From assembly GCA_003021105.1 (NCBI GenBank), contig PXRG01000023.1, positions 1 through 44,281 on the forward strand: 44,281 nucleotides of DNA, in the 5' to 3' direction. Made by a program: the position numbers and the translations under genes. Source of the stretch: Halobacteriales archaeon QS_1_68_17 (lineage in GTDB: Archaea; Halobacteriota; Halobacteria; Halobacteriales; Haloarculaceae). Position 1 is the first letter of the stretch, and every line of letters starts with the position of its first letter. This document shows positions 32,939 to 40,842 of this stretch, one piece after another. The notes beneath the pieces were generated by a model. That model did not search any database and was not told the DNA's origin. It saw only the letters and a list, made by a program, of their open reading frames with translations.

Positions 32939-33214
32939 ATGGACCGCATCTCCGCGCTCCGGAACGTCGAAGAGGCGCTCTCGGCCTTCGAGGCCGGGGA
33001 GATCGACCTCGGGACCCTGGAGCGACGCGTCCGCGGGACTCTCCGGACGTACGCCACGGAGTTCGACGACCCCGACCGGAGCGCCTACCGGGCCACCGGC
33101 GACGGCCCGGCCGACGGCGTCGTCGTCGTCGCCCCCTCGGCGGCCGCCGCCCGCGAGCGCGTCGACGACCTGGTGGCCGATCCCGGCGACTTCTCGGTCG
33201 AACGCCTCGACTGA
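32939..33214 (+). CDS. small haloarchaeal protein (91 aa)
   Basis: Starts MDRISALRNVEEALSAFEAG with a helical, acidic first half. The second half has ADGVVVVAPSAAAARERVDD. It resembles small accessory proteins seen in haloarchaeal gene sets, but I cannot name its family with confidence. It is the first gene of a run of same-strand genes leading to a MinD-like ATPase, though the gap of 49 bases to the next holds its own TATA-like patch (ATTTATCAAATTAT, 33231-33244). Confidence 0.6.
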   Translation: MDRISALRNVEEALSAFEAGEIDLGTLERRVRGTLRTYATEFDDPDRSAYRATGDGPADGVVVVAPSAAAARERVDDLVADPGDFSVERLD

Positions 33215-33263
33215 CTATTTTCCGACCCTAGATTTATCAAATTATGCGCGGAAGAAGTCGGCA

Positions 33264-33602
33264 ATGCTGCTGGTCGTCGCGTACTCGCGGGTGGCCCGCC
33301 GGACGCTCAGGAACGCCTGCCGGGCCCACGAGGGGACCGTGGTCAGGCGGTTCGGCCGGGCGGCACTGCTGGCGGACACCGAGTTCGGCGCGTTCCAGGC
33401 GCTCCGGTTGCGGGAGCGACACGGATCGGACGTGCAGATAGAGCGCACGCGGCCGCTGAATCCGTACAGCGCCGTCCCCGCGCCGGTCCGGGAGGCCGCC
33501 GCGGCCTACGAGTCCGAGGCCCACCCGAACACTCCCTACGAGCGGTTCGCCGCCGGGACCGACCACCCCTCGGCGGAGCGTATGAAAGCGCGCGAGCTAT
33601 GA
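33264..33602 (+). CDS. conserved haloarchaeal protein of unknown function (112 aa)
   Basis: Starts MLLVVAYSRVARRTLRNACR, then VVRRFGRAALLADTEFGAFQ, and ends with a hydrophilic AERMKAREL. The fold looks alpha/beta and soluble. It is preceded by a TATA-like AT-rich patch and its TGA overlaps the next ATG (ATGA at 33599-33602), so it is coupled to the coiled-coil gene that follows. Family not recognised. Confidence 0.65.
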   Translation: MLLVVAYSRVARRTLRNACRAHEGTVVRRFGRAALLADTEFGAFQALRLRERHGSDVQIERTRPLNPYSAVPAPVREAAAAYESEAHPNTPYERFAAGTDHPSAERMKAREL

Positions 33603-34408
33603 TCGTCCGGGTCGGCGACCGCGTCCGCCGGGGGCGGGCGGTGTCGTTCTCCGACGTGCCGGTCGACGCCGGGACGGTCGCGGCGGCGGTCCGGGGGACG
33701 GCCGCGGACGTGGCGGTCGAGTGTCCCGATCCCGGCCCGGTCCACGACCGCGTCGGCCTGGTTACCGACGGCATGGGCCTGCGGACCCGGACGGCGCTGG
33801 CCGAGGCGGCCCGGTCCCGGGGCACAGACGCCCCGCAGGACGAGCAGGTCGCCACGCTCCGGGAGCGACTCGACGACCTCGACCCGCCCGACGCGGCGCT
33901 GGCCGTCCCCCACCGGGACCTGGCCGACCTGGCCGGCGAGGTGACCGACCTCCGCGAGCGGGTCGCCGAACGCCGCGGCGCGGTGGCCGCTCTCCGGGAC
34001 GCCGGCGGGGACGCCGAGACGGCCCGGTCCGACCTGGTGGCCGCCGCCCGGGAACTCTCCGAGGTCGAGACGGAACGGATCGCCGCCAGACAGCGCCTCG
34101 ACGACCGCCGGGAGGCGGCGCGCGCCGCCAGGGACGTCCGCGAGCGGCGGCTCCGGCTGGAAGACCGGATCGCCAACCTCGAACGCGAGGCGCGGGCTCA
34201 CCTGGTCGAGACCGTCCGGACGGAGTTTGCTTCCGCCGTCCGGGAACTCGGTCACGACGGGGACCCGTTCGACGCCGGGGCCGCGACGGCGGCGCTCGGG
34301 GTCGCGCGCGTGGCCGACCTGGCAGCCCCGGTCGTGCTCGACTGCGACCGGTTCCCGGACGCGACGGCCGCGGCCGACTGGCTCGACGCGCCTGTGATCC
34401 GGCTGTAG
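33599..34408 (+). CDS. coiled-coil protein of unknown function (269 aa)
   Basis: N-terminal domain (1-100) begins MIVRVGDRVRRGRAVSFSDV. From about residue 105 to 210 there is a long heptad-like helix rich in Glu, Arg and Ala (DLADLAGEVTDLRERVAERR, RIAARQRLDDRREAARAARD). It ends with LAAPVVLDCDRFPDATAAAD. The coiled coil suggests a structural or partner-binding role. It is translationally coupled to the upstream gene. No membrane segment is seen. Confidence 0.65.
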   Translation: MIVRVGDRVRRGRAVSFSDVPVDAGTVAAAVRGTAADVAVECPDPGPVHDRVGLVTDGMGLRTRTALAEAARSRGTDAPQDEQVATLRERLDDLDPPDAALAVPHRDLADLAGEVTDLRERVAERRGAVAALRDAGGDAETARSDLVAAARELSEVETERIAARQRLDDRREAARAARDVRERRLRLEDRIANLEREARAHLVETVRTEFASAVRELGHDGDPFDAGAATAALGVARVADLAAPVVLDCDRFPDATAAADWLDAPVIRL

Positions 34409-34438
34409 TTTATACCGGATAGGGCGACCACCGCCGCC

Positions 34439-35215
34439 ATGGTGTCGCTGTCGTGCCGGCACCGCCGGCAGAACGGGGTGACGCTCGTGGAACTGCTCGT
34501 AGCGAACGGCGACGACCCGCGCCGGGTCAGGATCGACAGCCGGCTCGACGGCCCGGTGTGGCCGCCGCGGCAACGCGGCGTCCCGGCGCGCGGCTGGGAC
34601 GAGGACGGCTTCGAGGGCGTCCTCGCCCCCGGCGAGTACCGCACGCTGGGGTACGCGACGCCGGCCCGGCCCGCCGATCCACCCGCGACCGTCGCGTGGA
34701 CGGAACCGGTCGACGACGACTCCGCGCCGTCGTCGCCGGCCGTCCCCGACGTCGAGCCGTCGCCGGCGGGCGTCGTCCGCGCGCTGGGCGACCCGCGGCC
34801 GCCGCGGGACGCCGTTCCCGACCCCGAGTCGCCGCCGAACCGACCGCTCGACGCCGACGCGTCCGGGTGTCGGGGGACTCCTTCTCCACCGGACCAGCGG
34901 ACTCCTTCCCCATCCGGTCGGGGGACCCCTTCTCCACCGGATCGGCGGCCGGACCTTCCGGCGGCGGTCGGCCGCTGGCTCGACGGGGTCGAGAGACGGC
35001 TGGCCGACGCCGAGCGGCTGGCCGACGCGACGACGCTCGCGGCGGCCACGCGGGAACTCGAACGGGCAGACGGGCTCGACGGGGCGCGGCGGCTGGCGCG
35101 TGCCCTCGAGCGCGACAGGCGGGCGATGGCCCGGGTTGCCGACCGGATCGAGGCGCTGGCCGACCGGGCGGACGGGCTGTCGGTCCCGGTCGGGACGTTC
35201 GAGCGGCTATCATGA
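34439..35215 (+). CDS. protein with N-terminal domain, repeat-rich linker and helical tail (258 aa)
   Basis: Residues 1-100 read MVSLSCRHRRQNGVTLVELL and VLAPGEYRTLGYATPARPAD, a probable small beta-rich domain. A Pro/Ser/Asp linker follows with three 8-residue repeats (GTPSPPDQ, RTPSPSGR, GTPSPPDR). The C-terminus (about 180-258) is helical (RWLDGVERRLADAERLADAT). It has its own TATA box (TTTATA at 34409-34415 region). Its TGA overlaps the ATG of the MinD-like gene (ATGA), so the two are coupled. Family unknown. Confidence 0.6.
   Translation: MVSLSCRHRRQNGVTLVELLVANGDDPRRVRIDSRLDGPVWPPRQRGVPARGWDEDGFEGVLAPGEYRTLGYATPARPADPPATVAWTEPVDDDSAPSSPAVPDVEPSPAGVVRALGDPRPPRDAVPDPESPPNRPLDADASGCRGTPSPPDQRTPSPSGRGTPSPPDRRPDLPAAVGRWLDGVERRLADAERLADATTLAAATRELERADGLDGARRLARALERDRRAMARVADRIEALADRADGLSVPVGTFERLS
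34875..34946 (+). repeat. three 24-bp tandem repeats inside the linker
   Basis: Units at 34875-34898, 34899-34922 and 34923-34946, each encoding an 8-residue Pro/Ser-rich step. They differ at only a few bases and are candidates for length variation by slippage between strains. Confidence 0.75.
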
Positions 35216-35877
35216 TCCTCGCGGTCACTGGCGGCAAGGGCGGGGTCGGCAAGAGTACCGTCGCGTACAACCTGGCCGCCGAACTGGACGCCGTCGTCGT
35301 CGACGGCGACCTCGGGATGGCGGACCTGCCGTGTCCTCGCGGTCCCGACCTCCACGACGTGCTCGGCGGCCGGGCCGATCCGCTGGAGGCGGTCAGGGAG
35401 GGGGGCCCGGTGCCCATCCTCCCGTGTGGCCGGTCGCTCGCTGGCGCACGCGCGGCCGATCCGCGGGGGCTGGTCGACGCCGTCGACGCGGTCGCCGCCG
35501 AGTACGGCCGGGTCGTCGTCGACTGCCCCGCTGGACTGGGCGGGGACGTCGGCATCGCGCTGCTGGCGGCGGCGGCCTGCGTGCTGGTGACGACGCCGAG
35601 CCGGGCGGCCCTCTCGGACGCGCTCCGGGCGCGGGCGCTGGCGCGGGAACTCGACGCCGGCCTGGCCGCGGTCGTCCTGAACCGGGCCGGCCCGGACGCG
35701 CCGGCCGAGCGCGTCGAGCGGACGCTCGGCGCGCCGCTGGTCCGGGTCCCGGAGTCGCGGGCGCTGGCTGACGCACAGCGCGAGGGCGTTCCCGTCGCGG
35801 CGGCCGCGCCGGAGAGTCCGCCGGCCGAGCAGTTCCGGACGCTGGCGCGGGGGATTTACTCCCGCGTGAGGTCGTAG
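35212..35877 (+). CDS. MinD/ParA-type P-loop ATPase (221 aa)
   Basis: The start MILAVTGGKGGVGKSTVAYN has the deviant Walker A motif with both lysines (Lys9 and Lys14). VVVDGDLGMADLP is the A' motif and RVVVDCPAGLGGDVGIALL is the Walker B region. Proteins of this kind dimerise on ATP and position or partition partners on a surface, or regulate assembly. It is short, lacking the usual C-terminal extension and membrane-targeting helix. It is translationally coupled to the preceding gene, so that protein is the best candidate partner. It overlaps tfb by 22 bases on the opposite strand. Confidence 0.75.
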   Translation: MILAVTGGKGGVGKSTVAYNLAAELDAVVVDGDLGMADLPCPRGPDLHDVLGGRADPLEAVREGGPVPILPCGRSLAGARAADPRGLVDAVDAVAAEYGRVVVDCPAGLGGDVGIALLAAAACVLVTTPSRAALSDALRARALARELDAGLAAVVLNRAGPDAPAERVERTLGAPLVRVPESRALADAQREGVPVAAAAPESPPAEQFRTLARGIYSRVRS

Positions 35878-36734
35878 TAGGTCGACCGGAGCGTCACGGG
35901 CGTGACGCCGCCGACTTCCGCGGCCGCCTGCTGGGTCAGTTCGACGTCGTCGTCCTCGGTGGCCGCGGTGTAGAGGCAGGCCGCCGCGACTCCGCCGGGG
36001 TTCCGGCCGGCGACGACGCCCATCTCGGCGGCCTCGGCGACGAGTTCCCGGCCGCGCCGCTCGATCCGCTGTGGCAGGTCGAGCCGGCTGGCGAACCGCG
36101 CGAGGTACTCAGCCGGGTCGATCGGGCCGGTCGGCAGGCCGAGTTCCCGGTTGAGCGCGTCGTAGGCGGCTTTGAGTTCCGCCTCGCTGGCGCGCGCGAC
36201 GCCGACCACCTCGCCCAGCGTCCGCGAGAGCGCGTCCGCGCGACAGGTCGCGTACACCGTCGCGGCCGCGAACCCCTCCAGCGAGCGCCCGCGGAGCAGG
36301 TCCTCCGACTGTGCGGACTCGAAGAGCACGCACGCCCGGTCGCGGATCGACGCGGGCAGGTCGAGCCGGTCGACCAGCCGCCGGATCTCGGTGAACGCGT
36401 ACACCTGGTTGCGCTCGGCCTTCGAGGCGATCCGCGCGCGGTTGTGCTGGCGGCGCATCCGGGCGATCCGCCGCCGCTTGCAGCCTTTCAGCCGCGTCGA
36501 CCGGCCGATCTCGGTCGTCAGCCCGCGGTCGTGGCGCGACCTGGTCAGCGGCGCCCCCGTCCGCTCGGGGTTCCGGTCGTCGGCGTCGTCGCCGAACGTC
36601 CGCCACTCCGGGCCACGGTCCAGCCTGTCCTCGGCCACGACGAGACCACACCGCGCACAGATCGTCTCCTGGTCGGTTCGTTCGAGCCGTCCCTCGCACT
36701 CGGGACAGTCCTGTCGGGTTGATGCCGAACTCAT
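35856..36734 (-). CDS. tfb: transcription initiation factor TFB (292 aa)
   Basis: Archaeal TFIIB homologue that recruits RNA polymerase to TBP-bound promoters. N-terminal zinc ribbon with CPEC and CARC (Cys10, 13, 26, 29). A B-finger region follows (RLKGCKRRRIARMRRQHNR), then two cyclin-like repeats (FTEIRRLVDRLDLPASIRDR and YLARFASRLDLPQRIERRGR) ending with VGGVTPVTLRSTYYDLTRE. Haloarchaea have several TFBs with different promoter preferences. The ATG at 36734 is preferred; a GTG just before it is possible. TTTTTTAAAC, just upstream, is a likely TATA box. Confidence 0.95.
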   Translation of the reverse strand: MSSASTRQDCPECEGRLERTDQETICARCGLVVAEDRLDRGPEWRTFGDDADDRNPERTGAPLTRSRHDRGLTTEIGRSTRLKGCKRRRIARMRRQHNRARIASKAERNQVYAFTEIRRLVDRLDLPASIRDRACVLFESAQSEDLLRGRSLEGFAAATVYATCRADALSRTLGEVVGVARASEAELKAAYDALNRELGLPTGPIDPAEYLARFASRLDLPQRIERRGRELVAEAAEMGVVAGRNPGGVAAACLYTAATEDDDVELTQQAAAEVGGVTPVTLRSTYYDLTRE

Positions 36735-36812
36735 CACGGTCGAAACTTCGTCCCCGACGGTGTTTAAAAAACGCCCGGAGACGCGGAACGAACGCCCCGA
36801 GACCGGTCCTTT

Positions 36813-36833
36813 ACCTACCGGTCACCGGTAGGT
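36813..36833. promoter_or_regulatory. perfect 9-bp inverted repeat upstream of tfb
   Basis: ACCTACCGG-TCA-CCGGTAGGT, a perfect palindrome with a 3-base centre, about 80-100 bases before the tfb start codon and 45-65 bases upstream of its TATA box. In a GC-rich genome the chance of a perfect 18-base match is low. It could be an operator for a dimeric regulator of tfb or, less likely, a terminator. Confidence 0.6.
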
Positions 36834-37003
36834 TATTGCCCGCCGGGTTGGCGAAAATGGTTCTGTGGAAGTCCAGAAAATCGGGGAAGATATGACCGTG
36901 CGTAAAGTATAGGATGTATAGTATGGATGTTTGAACACCTTAATCTCATTTAGCTCCATGATACGGAATTTTTAACACCGAGGCCGTGGCAGATCCGGGT
37001 GCA

Positions 37004-37138
37004 ATGTCCGCTCAGAACCGAACGTTCGTCCGCTCGTCGTACGCCGCCCCCTGCCGGTCCTGTGGCGAGGGCGTCCTGGCGTGGGACGCCGACGCGGAAA
37101 CCAGCCGCTGTCGCACCTGCGGGGTGGTACCCCCGTAG
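37004..37138 (+). CDS. zinc-ribbon micro-protein (44 aa)
   Basis: Reads MSAQNRTFVRSSYAAPCRSC and then CRTCGVVPP at the end, with CRSC and CRTC as the zinc pairs. A TATA-like ATTTTTAA (36968-36975) lies about 30 bases before the ATG, so the transcript is nearly leaderless. The spacer between it and tfb holds the palindrome and an AT-rich region (36890-36960). Role unknown. Confidence 0.7.
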   Translation: MSAQNRTFVRSSYAAPCRSCGEGVLAWDADAETSRCRTCGVVPP

Positions 37139-37210
37139 GTTCTCCCGCCGTCCGGCGATTCTCGGTCTGTCATCTTCCGGTCTCGTCTCCCGTTCCCGCT
37201 GGCGTAGCGA

Positions 37211-37903
37211 CTACGGGCGGCCGCCGCCCGTCGGTCGGGCCGGCGGGAGCCGTCCGACCGGGCGCGTGTGCCGGCCGTCGGCCGGCACGTCGCTGGCGTC
37301 CCGGAACTCCTGGTCGAAGGTCCCCCGGTAGCTGAGGACGTGCCCCGCGAGGGGGTTCTCGACGGTCGCGGACACCGCGAACCGTTCGGCGGCCGGATCG
37401 TACCGGTCTCTCACTTCCACGTCGACGGCCAGCGGTCCGGGCACGCGCCGGTAGCGCCCCCCGATCCGCACCCACTGCCGGCCCGCGGTGACCACGAGCG
37501 CGCCGGCCTCGACGTCGGCGTGCAGTTCCGTCACGAGGTGGCCGCCGGTCCCCAGGAAGTCGAGCAACCGCCCGTCGCCCGGGTCCCAGACAGTGCGCGA
37601 GACGAACCGCCGGGTGCGCCCGAACTCGAACTCGCGGACGGTCGAGAGTACCTCCCGCCCGTCGTCCCGGAAGCAGGCGGTGTAGACCACGAACGGGACG
37701 TCCGTCCCCGCCTCGGGGAACAACAGATCCTGGGCGGTCATCGCCCACAGCGCCGGCACGACGTGGGTCCCCCGGCTGATGTGCATCCGTCCCCGGCCGA
37801 CACAGACCGCCTCGTCGTCCCCGTCGACGTCGTACCGGGCGCGCACTTCCGGGTGCAGCCGGTCGGCCGCTCCGCCGAGGGCACGCTCGTAGACGCCCGT
37901 CAT
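37211..37903 (-). CDS. DUF4166-like protein (230 aa)
   Basis: Starts MTGVYERALGGAADRLHPEV, then HISRGTHVVPALWAMTAQDL and VVYTACFRDDGREVLSTVRE. Beta-rich middle (RRFVSRTVWDPGDGRLLDFL) and end (HVLSYRGTFDQEFRDASDVP). It resembles DUF4166 proteins, whose function is not established. No signal or membrane segment. The C-terminal 20 residues are Pro/Gly/Arg-rich. Confidence 0.6.
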   Translation of the reverse strand: MTGVYERALGGAADRLHPEVRARYDVDGDDEAVCVGRGRMHISRGTHVVPALWAMTAQDLLFPEAGTDVPFVVYTACFRDDGREVLSTVREFEFGRTRRFVSRTVWDPGDGRLLDFLGTGGHLVTELHADVEAGALVVTAGRQWVRIGGRYRRVPGPLAVDVEVRDRYDPAAERFAVSATVENPLAGHVLSYRGTFDQEFRDASDVPADGRHTRPVGRLPPARPTGGGRP

Positions 37904-38058
37904 CCGCCAGCCCCTCCGGGCGTCGGTGTCGGATCGTCGTCCATGCGGACACTCGGAACGCCCGCGGCAAAACTGTGTGGCTCTGCCCGGACGGATTGGT
38001 CCCTTCCGGTCTCCCGGGTGCGGATTCCGCCGGTTCGGCCGCGAGCGACCGAGTAGCT

Positions 38059-38475
38059 ATGTCCGCGGGGCACGATAGCGCTACCGTGGCGGAGACTGTC
38101 CCACCCGAAATCGAGGAACTGCTGACCGGCGACCCCCTGGCGGCGTACCTCGCCACGAGCAGCGACGACCGGCCGCACGTCGCGCCGGTGTGGTACCGCT
38201 ACGAGGACGGCACCGTCGAGGTGCTGACGACCGGCCGTAAACTCGCCAACCTCCGGGCCAATCCCCGCGTCTCGCTGGCCGTCCAGCGGGGGCCGGCGGC
38301 CAGCCCCGAGTGGACGGTGACGCTGCTCGGCACCGCCACGGTCGTCGAAGACGAGGCGGCGACCCGGGACGCCAACCGCCGGATCAACCGGAAGTACGGG
38401 GCCGACGACGACGCCTGGTCGGGCAACACGCTCGTCCGGATCGACGTCGGGTCCGCGAGCTACCGGACCTACTAG
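38059..38475 (+). CDS. PPOX-type (pyridoxamine-phosphate-oxidase-like) flavin/F420 protein (138 aa)
   Basis: The split-barrel core is clear: PLAAYLATSSDDRPHVAPVW, then TGRKLANLRANPRVSLAVQR and VTLLGTATVVEDEA. Family members bind FMN or F420 and act as small reductases or heme/flavin-binding proteins. The ATG giving MSAGHDSATVAETVPPEIEE is preferred; longer in-frame starts overlap a region of low-complexity sequence. It is transcribed away from the DUF4166-like gene. Confidence 0.75.
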   Translation: MSAGHDSATVAETVPPEIEELLTGDPLAAYLATSSDDRPHVAPVWYRYEDGTVEVLTTGRKLANLRANPRVSLAVQRGPAASPEWTVTLLGTATVVEDEAATRDANRRINRKYGADDDAWSGNTLVRIDVGSASYRTY

Positions 38476-38584
38476 AGTCCCGTCCCGTTTCCTCGGTGTC
38501 TCGTCCCGTCTCGTCGCCCGGGCCCGTTCCGTCCTGCCGTCGGGAGCCGAAGCGCATAACCGCCGGGCGGCCGCCGCGTCGGGT

Positions 38585-39004
38585 ATGCAGGAGACGCGTA
38601 CGCACCACGTCGGCATCACCGTCCGCGACCTCGACCGCGCCGTGGCCTTCTACCGGGACGTGCTCGGACTCGACGTGATCGACCGCTTCTCGGTCGGCGG
38701 GGAGGCGTTCGCTGACGGCGTCGGCGTCGCTGGCGCTCGCGCGGACTTCGCCCACCTCGACGGTGGCGGCGTCCGCGTCGAACTCGTCGCGTACGACCCC
38801 GGGGGCGAGGATTGCCACGCGACGACGGTCAACCAACCTGGGGCCGCCCACCTCGCGCTGTCGGTCGACGACCTCGACGCCTTCCACGCGGACCTGCCCG
38901 ACGACGTGTCGACGATAAGCGACCCGCGGACGACTGCCAGCGGAACGCGCATCCTGTTCGTCCGCGACCCGGAAGGAAACCTCGTCGAAATCCTGGAACC
39001 CTGA
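38585..39004 (+). CDS. VOC/glyoxalase-fold protein (139 aa)
   Basis: Paired beta-alpha-beta-beta-beta modules: THHVGITVRDLDRAVAFYRD and, in the second half, AHLALSVDDLDAFHADL with TRILFVRDPEGNLVEILEP. His near the start and Glu near the end are the usual metal ligands. Members include glyoxalase I and ring-cleaving dioxygenases, so the substrate is unknown. The protein is complete and stands alone after the PPOX-type gene. Confidence 0.8.
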   Translation: MQETRTHHVGITVRDLDRAVAFYRDVLGLDVIDRFSVGGEAFADGVGVAGARADFAHLDGGGVRVELVAYDPGGEDCHATTVNQPGAAHLALSVDDLDAFHADLPDDVSTISDPRTTASGTRILFVRDPEGNLVEILEP

Positions 39005-39016
39005 CCCTCCGGCCGG

Positions 39017-39388
39017 TCACTCCGAGGGCGCGACGGGCGCGATGTACGCCGACTTGACCCGGTCGCCCTCGCGCCACTGGTAGTAGTAGTACCGGTTGTC
39101 GTTGATCTCCTTGACCGTGACAGTCGCCCGCGGCGGGGCGTCGGCGTCCGCGACGGTCGCCCGCCACTCGGCATCGTCCCACCCCTCGGGAGCGACCTCG
39201 GCCCCGTCGTCGTCGGTCCGTGCGGTTCCGTCCGGTTCGGGCGTCCCTCGGTCGTCCGCCTGGTCGGCCATCCGCTCCGCATCGGCCGCGAGGGCGCGGA
39301 GCGTCTCGGCGTCCTGTTCCCGCATCCACTCCCGCAGGTCCGTGGGCAGGTCGGGCTCCGGGGGCGTCCGGTCGGGGGACCCGGTCAT
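39017..39388 (-). CDS. acidic hypothetical protein (123 aa)
   Basis: Starts MTGSPDRTPPEPDLPTDLRE. A helix (EWMREQDAETLRALAADAER) is followed by an acidic linker and a beta-rich end (RATVTVKEINDNRYYYYQWR, KSAYIAPVAPSE). It is probably conserved in haloarchaea, but I do not know its function. Convergent with the VOC gene, with a gap of 12 bases. Confidence 0.6.
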   Translation of the reverse strand: MTGSPDRTPPEPDLPTDLREWMREQDAETLRALAADAERMADQADDRGTPEPDGTARTDDDGAEVAPEGWDDAEWRATVADADAPPRATVTVKEINDNRYYYYQWREGDRVKSAYIAPVAPSE

Positions 39389-39511
39389 GCGACCACCTGC
39401 GTCCCGCTGGTATTTCGGTGTCTGGTCCCCGCTGGCGGGCTAGCGGTTCCGGTAATGTACGTACCTGGAAACAACCGTTACCCCGCCCGCGGGCGAACGG
39501 GTCCGTGTCGC

Positions 39512-39590
39512 ATGCAGACGTTTTCCAGACGGGGCGTCATGCGGGCGCTCCTCGGCGCGACGGGAGTGGTCGGAGCGGGGCGCGGGGTCG
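39512..39590 (+). pseudogene. N-terminal fragment of a Tat-exported protein
   Basis: An ATG starts MQTFSRRGVMRALLGATGVV, a good twin-arginine signal, and runs as far as about GAGRG. Then the sequence becomes the antisense of an MscS-type channel gene. Only the signal is left. A halocyanin or other lipoprotein-like secreted gene is plausible. Confidence 0.5.
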
Positions 39591-40224
39591 GCCAGGACGG
39601 CCGGCTGCTCCTCGACGGCCGAAAGCACCGCAGTCTCGACGTTGCCGAAGCCGGCTCCGTAGCCGACCGCGAGGCGTTCGGTGATCCGGTACTGGTCGCG
39701 GCTGTAGGACGCCGCACGACGCCGGTTGCGAGGTCGCCGTTCGGGACGGTGATGACCTCGTTGTCCGCGGTCCGGACCCGCGTGATCCGGAAACTGATCG
39801 CCTCCACGATGCCCTCGCTGTCGGCCCAGGCGATCCGGTCGCCGACGTTGAACTTCCGGTCGGTGACGAGAAAGAGCCCGCTGACGAGGTCGCCGATGAC
39901 CTCCCGGCCGGCGACGCCGACCGTGAGCGTGGCCGCCGCCACGACGAGGGCCGACCCGGTCAGCACCCGGCCGTAGCCGGCGGCCACCAGCCCCGAGAGC
40001 ACCGCCACGACGATTGCCGCCCCGCTGACGTACCGCTGTATCGCTCCGCGGAGCGTCGGATTGCCCCGGTTGCGCTGCCGGACGACCCGCTTCAACGCCG
40101 GCAACACGAGCAGCCACGCCGGCAGGAACACCGTCAGAAACCCCGCCAGGAACTGCACCACCAGTACCAGCGCGTCGTCGTATTCGCCGATGCCGACCGC
40201 CTGGAACGCCGCGCCCGCGTCCAT
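39580..40224 (-). pseudogene. truncated and frameshifted MscS-type mechanosensitive channel
   Basis: Starts MDAGAAFQAVGIGEYDDALV with three membrane helices (about 20-140), including SALVVAAATLTVGVAGREVI, then the conserved MscS beta-domain (DRKFNVGDRIAWADSEGIVE and RTADNEVITVPNGDLATGVV). One base is gained or lost near 39700, after which the other frame gives SYSRDQYRITERLAVGYGAG. The gene then ends abruptly at ADPAP (about 39585) at the head-to-head junction with the Tat fragment. MscS channels release solutes on osmotic downshock. Confidence 0.75.
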
Positions 40225-40329
40225 CGTCCGGTACGCACGGCCGGCGCGGACAAAACGGCGGGGGCGACCCCGATTTATTCCCCACTTCAGACGTAATTTT
40301 ATTACACGTGACGACGAATAACTCGCACG

Positions 40330-40842
40330 ATGGCGCTGTCGGACATCGCTGATGGGGTCGAGACGACGGCCGAGCAGCGCGACCGGGGCGTGGCTACCGT
40401 CGACGACACAGCCGACGACCTGGTCGACCGGCTGCGACCGTTCGCCGACGCCCTGCCCTGCACGCCGGCGGGGGCGGCGACGGTCGTCGAAGCCTACGCC
40501 GCGGGCGAGAGCGTCGGAGCGTGTGCCGCGGCGGCCGGCGTCGCCCCCGCGACGGCCGCCCGGGCGCTCCACCTGCTCGGCGAGCGGGTCACGCCGCTCG
40601 GGCCGACGGGCCGCGAGGTCGTCCGCGACTGGCTGGCGGGCGAGCTCCCCCGGACCGAGGCGGTCGCGCTGACCGGCGGCGACGAGGCCGACTTCGCGCT
40701 CGCGGCGTACGTCGAGACGCACGACCCGATTCCCGCGGCCCGCGAGGCCGTCGAGGACGCCCTCGCCCCGCCCGGCGACGCGGCCGTCGACAAGCGGGAC
40801 GCCCTCGCGGGCACGATGAGCGACGTCCCGGACCTCCGCTAG
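40330..40842 (+). CDS. conserved haloarchaeal protein, HTH-like (170 aa)
   Basis: Starts MALSDIADGVETTAEQRDRG. A helical core contains TVVEAYAAGESVGACAAAAG and ATAARALHLLGERVTPLGPT, which reads like a helix-turn-helix (an AAG-turn flanked by helices). The end is acidic. Function unknown. A TATA-like TTTTATTA (40297-40304) lies about 30 bases before the start. Its TAG shares CTAG with the stop of the convergent ParA-like gene. Confidence 0.6.
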   Translation: MALSDIADGVETTAEQRDRGVATVDDTADDLVDRLRPFADALPCTPAGAATVVEAYAAGESVGACAAAAGVAPATAARALHLLGERVTPLGPTGREVVRDWLAGELPRTEAVALTGGDEADFALAAYVETHDPIPAAREAVEDALAPPGDAAVDKRDALAGTMSDVPDLR

